This document shows positions 1-10,692 of a stretch of DNA of 64,000 bases, piece after piece; position 1 is the stretch's first letter; each line of letters begins with the position of its first letter. The translations under genes and the position numbers were made by a program. The stretch spans positions 1 through 64,000 of the forward strand of contig NZ_LHZU01000135.1 in the NCBI RefSeq assembly GCF_001580995.1, written 5' to 3'. This stretch comes from Acetobacter senegalensis (GTDB lineage Bacteria; Pseudomonadota; Alphaproteobacteria; Acetobacterales; Acetobacteraceae). The notes beneath the pieces are model-generated. The model made no database searches. It had not been told where the DNA came from and worked only from the letters and a program-made list of their open reading frames with translations.

Positions 1-230
1 GCCAGACTTAAGAAGACGCCCTTGTCACCCCACCGCTTCCAACGGTTGTAGAGCGTCTTGTGCGGACCGTATTCCCGGGGCGCATCACGCCAGCGCATAC
101 CATTGCGGTTCACAAAAATGATGCCGCTCAGCACGCGGCGGTCATCAACGCGAGGTTTACCATGGCTCTTGGGAAAGAACGGCCGCAGACGCTCCATCTG
201 TTCATCCGTCAGCCAAAACAGGTCGCTCAT
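1..230 (-). CDS. IS5-family transposase OrfA, N-terminal part (partial)
   Basis: Reading from the ATG at 228-230 on the minus strand gives the typical start of an IS427-group OrfA: DEQMERLRPFFP, then VDDRRVLSGIIFVNRNG and RWRDAPREYGPHKTLYNRW. The frame is open to the window edge with no internal stop. The copy at 55.5 kb, by contrast, has a stop near its start. In this group OrfA is the N-terminal DNA-binding/DDE half, and the full enzyme is made by frameshifting into OrfB, which is not visible here. An AAGGAG-type ribosome site lies just upstream of the ATG. Confidence 0.85.
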   Translation of the reverse strand, partial: MSDLFWLTDEQMERLRPFFPKSHGKPRVDDRRVLSGIIFVNRNGMRWRDAPREYGPHKTLYNRWKRWGDKGVFLSL

Positions 231-292
231 CTTCAGTCTCCTTGCAGAGCCTGAATCAAAATTCCCTACACAAATCAATGGGTCCTGAGCCT
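1..292 (-). mobile_element. IS5-family (IS427-like) element, 5' end only; runs off window
   Basis: The terminal inverted repeat reads GGTCCTGAGCC at 281-291 on the plus strand, and the transposase starts inside it on the minus strand. The same terminus and a clearly related transposase recur in the copy at 55.5 kb. The element continues beyond base 1, so its other end and any target duplication cannot be checked. It interrupts the royal-jelly-family gene at 292. Confidence 0.85.
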
Positions 293-1014
293 AATGGATC
301 GACATTCACCAGCAGGGGCTCATGTGGGCGGTTCTCCACATTATGACCGTCCATGACAATAGGCCGTTCTGCCCATGCGACCGTAGAGGCATCGTCGACC
401 ATTACTCGTCGGGCACTGCCTGTTTCAACATCCAATACGATGAGTGCCCCCTTCCCAGCATCGGTCAGATAGGCATGTCTGTCGTTAAAGCGAATATCGT
501 CGATGTAGCTCCCCGCCTGTGCAATCTCCGATCCCAAAGGATAAATACGCAGGATGTGGCCGGTTGCCGGATCAATCCGGACAAGCTTGGCTCCTCCCGA
601 TATGGGTGCACCTCCAAAAGACGGAGTTCCGGTATCAACTACCCACAGTGTTCCGTCAGGGGCCATGTGGAGCGCATTCACGCTGACAAAACGATGTGTC
701 GGGTCTATTCCGGGCTTCCAGTCGTTCCAGTCGGCATTCGGAAACGGCTTTATGCCTTTTCTCTTCGTCAGAACGCCCACGGCTGGCCCGGGAAACCCGG
801 TCCAGCGAGGGCCTGCTACGAACACATGACCGCTGCCGAGGGCTACTGCGTTCCAGTCCATTGAGGTGGTCGTCGCTTCGACCCTGATGGTCTGGGCATG
901 GGATGGATCAGGTTGTGCGCATGCAGACATGAAACTCATGACTGCCGCTATGGCGATTTTTTGCAGATATCCTCTCGAAGGAGGCTGCCTTTGTTCATTT
1001 CCGCTGAGCGACAT
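256..1014 (-). pseudogene. Major royal jelly/yellow-family secreted protein, C-terminus cut by IS
   Basis: The protein starts at the ATG at 1014, five bases after the cupin stop, and not at the far-upstream ATG at 1110. It opens with a basic stretch, a hydrophobic segment and an MSACAQP motif that looks like a lipoprotein or secretion signal. The body has the beta-propeller features of the yellow/royal-jelly family (annotated in bacteria as L-dopachrome tautomerase-related): WNAVALGSGHVFVAGPRWTG, LWVVDTG, KLVRIDPATG, YIDDIRFND and YLTDAG. Family members usually run to about 370-400 residues; here about 240 are native, and the last 13 codons come from the insertion sequence. Loss of the final propeller blades makes function doubtful. 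It is the last gene of the 2868-256 operon. Confidence 0.75.
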
Positions 1015-1018
1015 AACT

Positions 1019-1453
1019 TCAGATATTTGCAATAAAACCGGAAGGCGTACCTTCGGCAGGATTGATAAACACCACGTCGTCCGGTGCCCGTCGTGGCGTG
1101 TCGATGGCAAGAAAAACGACAGGACTGCTTAAAATACAAGGAAGTGCATGTACGGCCCGTCGCGGGAAAACCAGCAGGTGGCCCGGTGCAAACGGGGCTT
1201 CAGTGGCCGGGTCATCAATCCAGAATGTTCCTTCTCCGGAAAGAACATGAAGAACTTCATCGCACTGGGTGTGATAATGCGGCGGCACATCCCGATAAAT
1301 CCGAAAGACCCTGATACTGGCTTCCGATTTGTCTGTCAGATAGGTATCCAGAAGCATCGTGTCCGCCGTTTCCGGGAACGCCGTGGCAATCTTATTGAGG
1401 TCGAACCGCCCACCCGTACGGTTCTGGGTCATCAGGTGCTCTTCTTCAATCAT
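1019..1453 (-). CDS. Small cupin-domain protein
   Basis: 144 residues forming a single cupin_2 barrel. Motif 1 is PPHYHTQCDEVLHVLSGEG, carrying His-x-His and Glu metal ligands. Motif 2 is around APGHLLVFPRRAVHAL, with the last His ligand. It is likely a soluble cytoplasmic metal-binding protein; the substrate cannot be told. Its ATG overlaps the stop of the upstream NTF2-like gene (ATGA), with GGAGA nine bases ahead, so the two are translationally coupled. A second possible start (MTQNRTGG) lies seven codons in. It sits in the HxlR-controlled redox operon. Confidence 0.8.
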   Translation of the reverse strand: MIEEEHLMTQNRTGGRFDLNKIATAFPETADTMLLDTYLTDKSEASIRVFRIYRDVPPHYHTQCDEVLHVLSGEGTFWIDDPATEAPFAPGHLLVFPRRAVHALPCILSSPVVFLAIDTPRRAPDDVVFINPAEGTPSGFIANI

Positions 1454-1836
1454 GATTTATATTCTCCGGTCATGAGCAGTTTCTGTATTGTGATTGTATC
1501 TGCGACCTGATGCAGCGCCGAGATCTGGCCGTCTCTCACTGTCCAGAAATGTGCAAATGCAATATCGCCCGACTGACCCTGTCTGGTCCGCACGCGATAA
1601 ACCCCTGTTGTCGCCACACTGTTTTCTTCGGCGATAAAACTGTGCGGATGCCTCACGTAATCCGAAAAGTGACTCTTTATCCGGGTGAAAAACTGCTCTT
1701 CTACGGCTTTTCGACCGACATACTGTCCACCTTCAGGAAAAGTGGCGAGAACATTCCAGACAATATTTTCCGCAAGCAATGCTGTGTCGCCAGTTTCGTA
1801 CCATGTCTTGACGCGTTTTTTTGCTGTTCCAGTCAT
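1450..1836 (-). CDS. NTF2-like/SnoaL-fold protein
   Basis: 128 residues with the cone-shaped NTF2/SnoaL fold signature: ENIVWNVLATFPEGGQYVGR near the start (the usual acidic/aromatic pocket segment), EEQFFTRI, and a closing strand FAHFWTVRDGQISALHQVAD. Members range from ketosteroid-isomerase-like enzymes to small-molecule binding proteins; the sequence alone does not decide. It lies 12 bases after the medium-chain dehydrogenase stop and overlaps the cupin start by four bases, so the four genes 2868-256 form one operon. Confidence 0.8.
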   Translation of the reverse strand: MTGTAKKRVKTWYETGDTALLAENIVWNVLATFPEGGQYVGRKAVEEQFFTRIKSHFSDYVRHPHSFIAEENSVATTGVYRVRTRQGQSGDIAFAHFWTVRDGQISALHQVADTITIQKLLMTGEYKS

Positions 1837-1848
1837 GATCTTTTTCTT

Positions 1849-2868
1849 TCAGGCGGGGAAACCTTCGAGCACGATTTTTCCTTTTGTCTGACCGCTTTCA
1901 ATCATCATGTGCGCCTCTCGCAAATTGGCAGCCGTGATGGGCCCGAGATTTTTGCCGAGCGTAGTGCGAATACGACCTTCATCCACAAGGCGGGACACTT
2001 CATTCAACAGTTTCCCCTGTGCGCTGATATCTGCCGTTTCGAACAGCGGACGTGTGAACATCAGCTCCCAGTGGAGGGACAGACTTTTCTTCTTGAGGGG
2101 TAAAACGTCGAGTTCAGTCGGATCGTCAATCAGGCCGAAATGCCCCTGAGGAGCAATCAGTTTGATAATGTCCGCCAGATGCTGATCTGTCTGCGTTGTG
2201 GAAAAGACGAAGCCGGGAGCGCCGGTCGGAAGTGCCACGACCTGCGGAGCCAGCGGCTTACTATGATCGACCACATAATGTGCCCCGAGGGACTTCACCC
2301 AGTCATGCGTTGCGGGGCGGGAAGCTGTGGCAATGACCGTAACGTCAGTCAGAGCCCGGACCAGTTGGATAGCCATGGAGCTGACGCCACCTGCGCCCCC
2401 GATGATCAGAACGGATGGCTTCATTCCCAGCACTAACCGACGGATATCAAGACGATCGAAAAGCATCTCGCAGGCCGTGATTGCTGTCAGCGGCAGAGCC
2501 GCAGCCTCAGCCCAGTTCAGGGAGTGGGGTTTACGGCCGACAATTCGCTCATCGACCAGATGGAACTCGGCATCGGTTCCCGGACGATCGAGCGTTCCCG
2601 CGTAGAAAACCTGATCTCCGATGGAGAAATCCGTAACGTCAGGTCCAACTCCGACAACAATTCCGGCTGCGTCCCAACCCGGAACCCGCCATTGCCCTGC
2701 CTCTGGCGAGGCGCTGCGACGCACTTTCGTATCGACAGGATTGACCGACACAGCTTTGATTTCCACCAGAAGATCCCGTCCTGACGGAACTGGTTTCGGC
2801 AGATCAATGTCTTGGAGTGAAGCCGGATTTTCGATGGGAAGAGGCTTCTGATAGCCGACAGCGCGCAT
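1849..2868 (-). CDS. Zinc-independent medium-chain dehydrogenase (quinone oxidoreductase type)
   Basis: 339 residues, full length for the 'zinc-type alcohol dehydrogenase-like' MDR subfamily (YogA/SA1988 type). The N-terminal GroES-like domain shows VEIKAVSVNPVDTKVR and WDAAGIVVGVGPDV. The Rossmann domain (from about residue 150) has the nucleotide-binding loop VLIIGGAGGVSSMAIQL and a VVDHSKPL segment. The catalytic zinc Cys/His set of true alcohol dehydrogenases is absent, so NADPH-dependent reduction of quinones or enones is the likely chemistry. It is the first gene of the operon and faces the HxlR regulator across a 100-base gap, the classic layout for HxlR control by electrophiles such as quinones or aldehydes (inference). 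Confidence 0.85.
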   Translation of the reverse strand: MRAVGYQKPLPIENPASLQDIDLPKPVPSGRDLLVEIKAVSVNPVDTKVRRSASPEAGQWRVPGWDAAGIVVGVGPDVTDFSIGDQVFYAGTLDRPGTDAEFHLVDERIVGRKPHSLNWAEAAALPLTAITACEMLFDRLDIRRLVLGMKPSVLIIGGAGGVSSMAIQLVRALTDVTVIATASRPATHDWVKSLGAHYVVDHSKPLAPQVVALPTGAPGFVFSTTQTDQHLADIIKLIAPQGHFGLIDDPTELDVLPLKKKSLSLHWELMFTRPLFETADISAQGKLLNEVSRLVDEGRIRTTLGKNLGPITAANLREAHMMIESGQTKGKIVLEGFPA

Positions 2869-2968
2869 GGTTTCTGCTCCTCTGTTGAGTAAGGAGAAGC
2901 TTGAGCGTTATACTCTCTTCCGACAAAAACGCACTTTTAACGCCCATAGTATCGGAAATGATACCATC

Positions 2969-3385
2969 ATGGCCCGTATTCGCCATAAATCACTCAATTG
3001 CAGTCCCGGCTGTGCCGTTGAGGCGACGCTTCAGCTCATTGACGGAAAATGGAAAGGGGTGATCCTCTATCATCTGTTTGAGGGCACCCTGCGCTTTAAT
3101 GCAATTCGTAAACGTCTGCCCAATATCACTCAGCGCATGCTGACGGCCCAGCTCCGCGAACTGGAGCATGACGGGTTCGTGCTGCGGACGGTCTATCCTG
3201 AGGTTCCGCCAAAGGTGGAGTACAGCCTCACAGTGCGAGGGCGTAGCCTAGAGCCAATCATCATGGCTCTCAAGAAATGGGGCGATGAGAACACAGAGTT
3301 CCGACATGACCGTGACATCCGTATAGATCAGGATGAGGTTTGCCCAGCTGCCCAATCTCCTGCGATTAAATCAACTACTGAATGA
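2969..3385 (+). CDS. HxlR-family transcriptional regulator
   Basis: 139 residues from the ATG at 2969, which has a GGAAA ribosome site; the longer frame from 2867 would overlap the neighbour's start and adds non-homologous residues. HxlR winged-helix hallmarks are visible: NCSPGCAVEATLQLIDGKWK, then LRFNAIRKRLPNITQRMLTAQLRELE (recognition region) and the wing VPPKVEYSLTVRGRSLEPI. Cysteines at the start of the domain are typical of thiol-based redox sensors in this family. Divergent from the dehydrogenase-NTF2-cupin operon, which it most likely controls. Confidence 0.9.
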   Translation: MARIRHKSLNCSPGCAVEATLQLIDGKWKGVILYHLFEGTLRFNAIRKRLPNITQRMLTAQLRELEHDGFVLRTVYPEVPPKVEYSLTVRGRSLEPIIMALKKWGDENTEFRHDRDIRIDQDEVCPAAQSPAIKSTTE

Positions 3386-3839
3386 TTGCTGCCGATATCG
3401 GAATTTCTTTTCCCGGCACGTTTAAAATCTGTTCTCGAACCGGTTATCAAAAGCTTTTGCTTGATATCAGGAATATTGAATTACCATTGAAACAAACGAT
3501 TATGTCACTAATCTATCCACCAGCTCACAACAGATATCTTTTCAGAGAGGAAAGCATCTTGAGAGAAAGGTCCACCCTACCAAAATGACGTAACAATGTC
3601 CGTTATGTGGAAGACGCATAAAAAGATGTTATGTCCGACATTAGGCGGTTACCGCCTGTCTGCTCAATGTTCACTGAACAGACAGGCGACTAAGGGGGAA
3701 GCAGACTCGGCTTTACGGGTCGTAAAGGCAAAATCTTGACGCTCTTCTGATCTCCCATCGGAAAAATCTTTCTAATGTCGCCTCAGAACCAGCATCTGCG
3801 TTTAGATACCGACTTGATGGACAAAAAATCGTCACGAGC
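3386..3839. other. Intergenic region with hairpin and degenerate repeat
   Basis: No convincing gene. A perfect 9-bp inverted repeat (GCCTGTCTG / CAGACAGGC, 3654-3687) has no T-run, so it is a weak terminator at best. The following CGACTAAGGGGGAAGCAGAC resembles the intergenic repeat family seen at 6.4, 9.7 and 14.0 kb. Confidence 0.5.
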
Positions 3840-5444
3840 TCAGGCAGGCTGAAGTAATTCCTCGGCAAGCTTCTGCTGCAGAAGCGGCCTTTGCCAGCGC
3901 CCCTGATCGAGCTTGATGATTTCCTGATCAATCTCTGCCACAACCTGCCGCGCAAAGGGGCCGAGGTGCAAATATAGCGCGCTGGTCATAACCACATATG
4001 GCAGCGCTTTTGGATTGTGTAGGGCACAGTCTGCCAGCATCCGCCAGAACTGTGTCGCCGAGCCCGGACCGGCCCGATGGATGCGGAAGAGCAGCCGGAA
4101 GAAACTGCGAAGATCTCCCTTGATCATCCGATGGGCATGCTTGCGTTTGAGCATACGTCCCAATCTGCGTACACGACCGAAATAGGCGGTCGGTTCATAG
4201 ATTGTTCTGAGCACCGTCCGGTAATCGTCCAGCACATCCCGACGTGGACGACTGGTCTCGAAATTCAGGCCGGCTGTACACTGATCACCCGACTGCGTTT
4301 GGCCGTCATCCACAAAGAGACGCCCTTCCCCCAGCAGTCGGCGTGTAAGCTGCGTCGTCGGCAGAGCATAAAGCAGCCCCACCATGCAGACAGGGATCGA
4401 CGTGTCTTCGATACACTCGATCATGCCCAAAGCGACGCTCCCTTTCTCGCTGTCGAAGCCCACAATGAAGCCGGCATTCACGAAAATTCCCGCGGCATGG
4501 ATGGTCTCGATGCTTTGTTGCAGACTCCGGCGGGTGTTCTGCTTTTTCTGCGTCATGACCAGTGTGTCGGTATCCGGGCTTTCAATCCCCACGAACACGG
4601 CGAAGAAATTGCTATCGGCAAGATCCTTCAGCAACTCGGCATCATCGGCAAGGTTGATCGACGCTTCGGTCGAAAACTCGAACGGGAAGCGCTTCTCGTC
4701 CTGCCATTGCTTGAGATCAGGCAAAAACTTCCTAAGCGCCTTTTTGTTGCCGATCAGGTTGTCGTCAACAAAATCGACATGTCCGCGATAACCGAGGGTA
4801 TAGAGCGCATCCAGTTCTGCCATGACCTGTCCGGTCGTCTTGGTACGCGGCACACGGCCATACAGTTCAATGATGTCACAGAATTCGCAACTGAACGGAC
4901 ATCCGCGTGAGAACTGAATCCCGACATGCAGATACTGGTCCAGCTTCAGCAGATCGAAACGCGGCAGAGGGCTTTTTGTGACGTCTGTCTTGCCCATAGG
5001 TGCTTCAAACACACCCTCCCTGGCACCGTTTCGCCACGCCGAGATGAAGTTGACCATGATCTCTTCAGCTTCCCCGAGAACCTGAAAATTTGCGGCCTTA
5101 TAGACAGGTGGGCTGGATGTGACATCCGGCCCTCCCACCACCACAGGCTTATCCTTGGCCCGGCATATGTCGATGATATGTAGGGCATCATTTCTCTGTG
5201 GAAGCATTCCCCCGGTCATCACCATATCGGCCCACGCGAAATCTTCTTCCGTCAGAAGTTCCGTGTTGCGATTGATCAGCCTGACGTCCCAGTTCTCTGG
5301 AAGCATGGCTGCCACGGTGATCAGGCCAAGAGGTGCCGCTGGGTAGCGTGCACCAGTCAGCTCACAAGCTTCCTTGTAGTTCCAGAACGAACCAGAGTTA
5401 AAAAGCGGAAAGATCATAAGGATCTTGCAGCTGTCAGTCATCAA
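3840..5444 (-). CDS. B12-binding radical SAM protein with DUF4070-type C-terminus
   Basis: 534 residues. The N-terminal 140 residues form a B12-binding-like Rossmann domain (RYPAAPLGLITVAAMLPE, then DMVMTGGM and VVVGGPDVTS). The radical SAM core follows with the iron-sulfur cysteines C182-x3-C186-x2-C189 in FSRGCPFSCEFCD, plus the VDFVDDNLIGN and FVGIESPD strands. The last 150 residues match the DUF4070 region found in hopanoid 2-methylase (HpnP) and many uncharacterised relatives. The domain-1 residues differ from HpnP as I recall it, so I do not assign that role; methylation or rearrangement of an unknown substrate is plausible. Monocistronic, with about 400 bases on its 5' side. Confidence 0.85.
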   Translation of the reverse strand: MMTDSCKILMIFPLFNSGSFWNYKEACELTGARYPAAPLGLITVAAMLPENWDVRLINRNTELLTEEDFAWADMVMTGGMLPQRNDALHIIDICRAKDKPVVVGGPDVTSSPPVYKAANFQVLGEAEEIMVNFISAWRNGAREGVFEAPMGKTDVTKSPLPRFDLLKLDQYLHVGIQFSRGCPFSCEFCDIIELYGRVPRTKTTGQVMAELDALYTLGYRGHVDFVDDNLIGNKKALRKFLPDLKQWQDEKRFPFEFSTEASINLADDAELLKDLADSNFFAVFVGIESPDTDTLVMTQKKQNTRRSLQQSIETIHAAGIFVNAGFIVGFDSEKGSVALGMIECIEDTSIPVCMVGLLYALPTTQLTRRLLGEGRLFVDDGQTQSGDQCTAGLNFETSRPRRDVLDDYRTVLRTIYEPTAYFGRVRRLGRMLKRKHAHRMIKGDLRSFFRLLFRIHRAGPGSATQFWRMLADCALHNPKALPYVVMTSALYLHLGPFARQVVAEIDQEIIKLDQGRWQRPLLQQKLAEELLQPA

Positions 5445-5851
5445 GGATGGAGTCCTCAGATAAAACAGCTGATTACGATCAAAGCAAGAAAGCCTGCTTT
5501 ATCGAAAGCGCGCCGGACCACATATTGGCCTAATTCAGTTTTAGGGGAGCTTTACGCAAGAGATACCTTACTCTTGCTGGCGTCGGGCAAGGAGGCTCTA
5601 AATGGCAATATCCCGGCGAAGGTTGTCACATACCCTTGGTAAAAGGGAATATCTTTATATCCTTAATGCCCAAGGATAGCGATAGCACGGCGTCTATTAG
5701 CATCATGATGCTGAATTTCTGAAGTGGGTTCCGAACCTCACGATAGAGAGAACAAATTTCCTTGTCCGCTATCGGGTTCGTTCTTCCTCTCTATTAAGCT
5801 GCCAGTCCACTTATGGGATCGAACCCGCATTGTCGGACATTCGCAGTTGCG
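5445..5851. other. Intergenic, no gene seen
   Basis: About 400 bases between the radical SAM gene start and the end of the VOC gene. Short frames here have no family features or ribosome sites. It must hold the radical SAM promoter, but no clear -35/-10 pair stands out. Confidence 0.4.
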
Positions 5852-6283
5852 TCATACGCTCGACACAGGGCGCGTTCCCAAAAGTTCGGTCAAGCGCAAA
5901 AGGTAGCCATCAGGATCCTGAACCAGCATCTCGATTTGCCCATGCTCAATCTCGTCCTGACGATACCATACCTCGTTCTGTTCGCGGAACAAGGCGACCG
6001 AGGCCAAGCGAAGCCGATCATGGATCGGCTGGATAGCGTCTACCTCGATCTGGAAGTTAATCCCACGCCCGAGCGGACGATCCAGCGACCCTACAGTCCA
6101 TGCGTCGGAATGCTCCTCTTCCAGCATGATCTGCGCAGTGGCGAGGCATAGGTAAACAAAGCCGTTCTCGGGCCTCTCGTAGCGCACTTGAAAGCCTAGG
6201 AGGTCGCAATAGAAGCGCATGCTGTCGGTAACGCTCGCGCAGGTTAGCTCTGGGACAAGCCTAGCCCATATGGTGTTGGTCAT
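5852..6283 (-). CDS. VOC-family (glyoxalase/bleomycin-resistance) protein
   Basis: 143 residues, one VOC module of two beta-alpha-beta-beta-beta repeats: VPELTCASVTDSMRFYCDLLGFQV opens the first, and FQIEVDAIQPIHDRL plus EMLVQDPDGYLLRLTE closes the second. This layout is typical of bleomycin-resistance-like binding proteins (called BleMT-like in databases). Candidate metal or ligand positions (E12 near the start, Q and E in the last strand) are present, but the ligand is unknown. It is a single gene with no obvious operon partner. Confidence 0.85.
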   Translation of the reverse strand: MTNTIWARLVPELTCASVTDSMRFYCDLLGFQVRYERPENGFVYLCLATAQIMLEEEHSDAWTVGSLDRPLGRGINFQIEVDAIQPIHDRLRLASVALFREQNEVWYRQDEIEHGQIEMLVQDPDGYLLRLTELLGTRPVSSV

Positions 6284-6368
6284 AGCAGTTTCGTTGCCTT
6301 GTGTATAAGAGCGAAGTCAATGATGTCCGGTGTCGGGTCATGGCGCTAGTGCTCACGACGTCTCCGAA

Positions 6369-6450
6369 GAGGGCGACTGCCGCCTATCTACTCTGTTTCC
6401 GTTGAAGCAACAGGCAGTTTCGCGGGGAGAACGATCCGGCTCGCTTTGCA
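6369..6450 (+). repeat. Degenerate intergenic repeat, copy A
   Basis: Begins GGGCGACTGC and continues to AACAGGCAGTTTCGCGGGGA about 40 bases later. The same order of words occurs in the copies at 9672 and 14043. It is non-coding and lies just upstream of a decayed transporter remnant in a stretch (6284-6625) that otherwise holds nothing recognisable. Confidence 0.6.
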
Positions 6451-6625
6451 ACGGCCAGACGATGCTTCCTGCTGCTCATGCAACTGCGTATGATCCGTAT
6501 TTTTTGACACATGCAGTCCCATCAAGATTCTGTTGTATGGTCTCGCTCCACGAGAGAACCATGGTGCGCGGAAGGTTGCGTTGGGAAACGTCGATAACAC
6601 ATGAAATCGCCTCGCAACGTCCTAA

Positions 6626-6901
6626 CCCTTTCCGTCCATCTTCCTCCTATTCGTAATTGGACTGGCTCTGTCCTGCATGGCCGTCTTCGCCGGACAATCC
6701 TGCGCCACCGGCTATACCGCACGGCATGCCAGGGAAGGACGGTCTGCGGCAACCGGTCTCTATCTCACCTGCTATTATCTGGGCAGAAGCATCGGCGCTG
6801 TTGCTCCCGCCCCTCTCTACACGCATCATGGATGACTCGGCTGTGCTGTCCTGATCGGTCTGGTGGCCTTGGCCAGCACAGCTCTCGCACGCGTGGCATG
6901 A
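6626..6901 (+). pseudogene. C-terminal remnant of an MFS efflux transporter
   Basis: An open plus-strand frame gives the last two or three helices of an arabinose-efflux/YnfM-type MFS permease: VIGLALSCMAVFAGQSC, GYTARHAREGRSAATGLYL, CYYLGRSIGAVAPAPLY, then after a single in-frame TGA, LGCAVLIGLVALASTALARVA and stop. The TGA stands where a Trp codon would be expected (HHG-W-LGC). Everything upstream of helix 10 is missing. No start codon or ribosome site precedes it, so this is a dead fragment. Confidence 0.8.
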
Positions 6902-6959
6902 AGAGAAGCAGTCGTTGACGCATAAAAGAAGAAAAAGCTGATCTGAGGCACAGACGGGA

Positions 6960-7925
6960 TCAGCGCAGTTGCCCAAAACGCTTCCTATATTCGGCGGGAG
7001 TCACGCCCAGATGATGCTGGAACAGCCTTCGCAGAACCCTGACAGACCCAAAACCTGCTTCCGCCGCCACAACTTTTGGCGGTTTCCGTCCTTCTTCAAG
7101 CTGCCCACGCGCGACGGCGAGACGTGTCTGCTCGACCCATCGGGCGGGTGACAGCCCCGTTTCCTGAGCAAAAAGCCGCGTCAGTTGCCGGCGTTCCAGC
7201 GCCACCATTTCTGCCATCGCTTTTACACTGTATTCAGCATCCGGCTGCTGCATGATCCGGCGCTGCAGGGACTGCAATGCCGACCGCCCGGCCGGAGACA
7301 ATTCTCTCTGCCGACTATATTGTAACTGACCGCCGGGCCGTTTGTAGAACAGCACGAGTTGCCGTGCGACATCACGGGCAATCCGCTCGCCCAGATCCTC
7401 CCGCACCAGCGAAAGCGCCAGATCGAGACCGGATGACACACCGGCCGCAGTCCGCAGAGCGCCTTCCTCCCGCACGATCGCATCCGCATCCACAGTGACG
7501 GCGGGAAACCGCTGGCAGACGCAGTCCACATCAGCCCAGTGCGCGGCGATGGTCTGTCCATCCAACAGGCCGGATTCCGCCAGTGGAAAGACGCCTCCAC
7601 AGATTGAGCCAAAACGACGGGCACGGGGGGCTTCCTGGCGCAGCCAGCCGGTCAAAACCGGATCACAGGGTCTTGTGGCGGCGTCAGGTGCGCCCGCTAC
7701 AAGCAGCGTATCAACGCATCTGCTGCTGACATCACTCAGCAGCAGGTCAGCCCTCAGGCTGAAACCGCTGGAACTCCGGATATCCTTCTCTCGTGCCACA
7801 ATGACAGATCGATAAAGCAGCCTGCCATGAAGAGTATTGGCTTCTGCGAAAACATCGGCTGGTCCGGCTATATCCATCAACTGGACGCCATCGCTTACCA
7901 CAAAGACAATCAGAAGTTCAGTCAT
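6960..7925 (-). CDS. GlxA-family transcriptional regulator (DJ-1/PfpI + AraC)
   Basis: 321 residues. Residues 1-180 form a DJ-1/PfpI-like class I amidotransferase fold with the nucleophile-elbow region FGSICGGVFPLAESGLLDG and AAHWADVD. The final 100 residues are an AraC-type double helix-turn-helix (VKAMAEMVALERRQLTRLFAQETG and VVAAEAGFGSVRVLRRLFQHH, ending LGVTPAEYRKRF). GlxA-type proteins sense small metabolites and activate catabolic genes. It follows the AarC-like gene by only 18 bases on the same strand, so the two are probably co-transcribed and it may control that gene. Confidence 0.9.
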   Translation of the reverse strand: MTELLIVFVVSDGVQLMDIAGPADVFAEANTLHGRLLYRSVIVAREKDIRSSSGFSLRADLLLSDVSSRCVDTLLVAGAPDAATRPCDPVLTGWLRQEAPRARRFGSICGGVFPLAESGLLDGQTIAAHWADVDCVCQRFPAVTVDADAIVREEGALRTAAGVSSGLDLALSLVREDLGERIARDVARQLVLFYKRPGGQLQYSRQRELSPAGRSALQSLQRRIMQQPDAEYSVKAMAEMVALERRQLTRLFAQETGLSPARWVEQTRLAVARGQLEEGRKPPKVVAAEAGFGSVRVLRRLFQHHLGVTPAEYRKRFGQLR

Positions 7926-7943
7926 CCTGTTTCCGGCACTTGT

Positions 7944-9762
<1,819 letters not shown>

Positions 9763-10622
9763 GGGCGTGTCGTCAGTTAAACGGGGGGATTATGAAGCTT
9801 GTACTCCCGTTTGATCTGTGATGTTTTCTTCCTGTTTCTGGAACGGGGAGAGTGTGAATGCGACGGTATGGTTTGAGCGATGGTCAGTGGGAGCGGATAA
9901 AAGATCTTCTCCCGGGTCGCGAAGGTCATGTCGGTGGGACGGCTGCGGATAACCGTCTGTTTATCGAAGCCGTGCTGTATCGTTACCGTGCAGGCATTCC
10001 CTAGCGTGATCTGCCTGCCCGGTTCGGGGACTGAAAGAACGTGCACCGGCGGCTGCGTCGCTGGTGCGAAGGCGGCTTGATCGAGCGGATTTTCCGGCAT
10101 CTGGCTGCTGACCATGACAACGAATACATGATGATCGACAGCACCATTGTCCGTGCTCACCAGCATAGCGCGGGTGCCCGTAAAAAAGGGGGGCGGATCA
10201 GGCCACCGGGCGGTCCCGTGGCGGACTGACCACGAAAATCCATGCCATTGTCGATGCCGCGGGAAAGGCTGCGGCTCTTTCCCTGACGCCCGGACAAAGG
10301 GCCGACATCACAGAAGCAGAGCCATTGCTCGATGAAGTCGATCCCGAGGTCTTCACCGCCGACAAGGCTTATGATGCCGATCCCCTCATCGAAAAGCTTG
10401 AAGAGCGGAAGATCACACCGGTTATTCCGTCAAAGAAAAACCGACGCAATCCACGGAAAATCCTCTTCTCGCTTTATAAAAAACGAAACATCATCGAACG
10501 CTCCTTCGCCAGACTTAAACAGTTCAGAGGTATTGCAACACGATATGACAAGCTGAAGTCAACTTTCCTCGCAGCCGTGCAATTCGTCTCCGCCATCATT
10601 GGAATTAACTGACGACACGCCC
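9763..10622 (+). mobile_element. Complete but inactive IS5-family (IS427-type) insertion sequence
   Basis: An 860-bp element bounded by inverted repeats GGGCGTGTCGTCAGTTAA (9763) and its complement ending at 10622, flanked by TA on both sides, consistent with a TA target duplication. It contains a two-frame transposase gene whose first frame has stops. It lies between the AarC-like gene and the sugE-lysE operon. Confidence 0.9.
9858..10612 (+). pseudogene. IS5-family transposase, OrfA interrupted by two stops; OrfB intact
   Basis: OrfA begins RYGLSDGQWERIKDLLPGR and reads GGTAADNRLFIEAVLYR, then meets TAG and TGA where family members have Trp (GIP-W-RDLP and GD-W-KNVH). It resumes with HRRLRRWCEGGLIERIF and DSTIVRAHQHSAG. 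The A6G6 run near 10180 is the usual frameshift site into OrfB, which reads GRSRGGLTTKIHAIVDA, TADKAYDADPL and NIIERSFARLKQFRGIATRYDK to the stop at 10612. Two nonsense changes in OrfA mean it cannot make transposase, though ends remain available to an enzyme in trans. Confidence 0.85.
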
Positions 10623-10692
10623 TAACAAAGCGGACACAGTATTTAAAGAAAACTTTCAATCACCAATTGCAGCGTCTTGATGATAAAGCACA

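Noticed and set aside
4077-4910. 277-codon plus-strand open frame
   Set aside because: Antisense to the radical SAM gene; an effect of high GC coding sequence on the other strand.
3840-5444. Assignment as hopanoid 2-methylase HpnP
   Set aside because: The domain layout fits, but the N-terminal B12-domain residues differ from HpnP as I recall it, and no hopanoid genes are nearby.
6626-6901. Genetic-code change (TGA read as Trp)
   Set aside because: TAG as well as TGA replaces Trp in the decayed genes, and intact genes here end with TGA normally.
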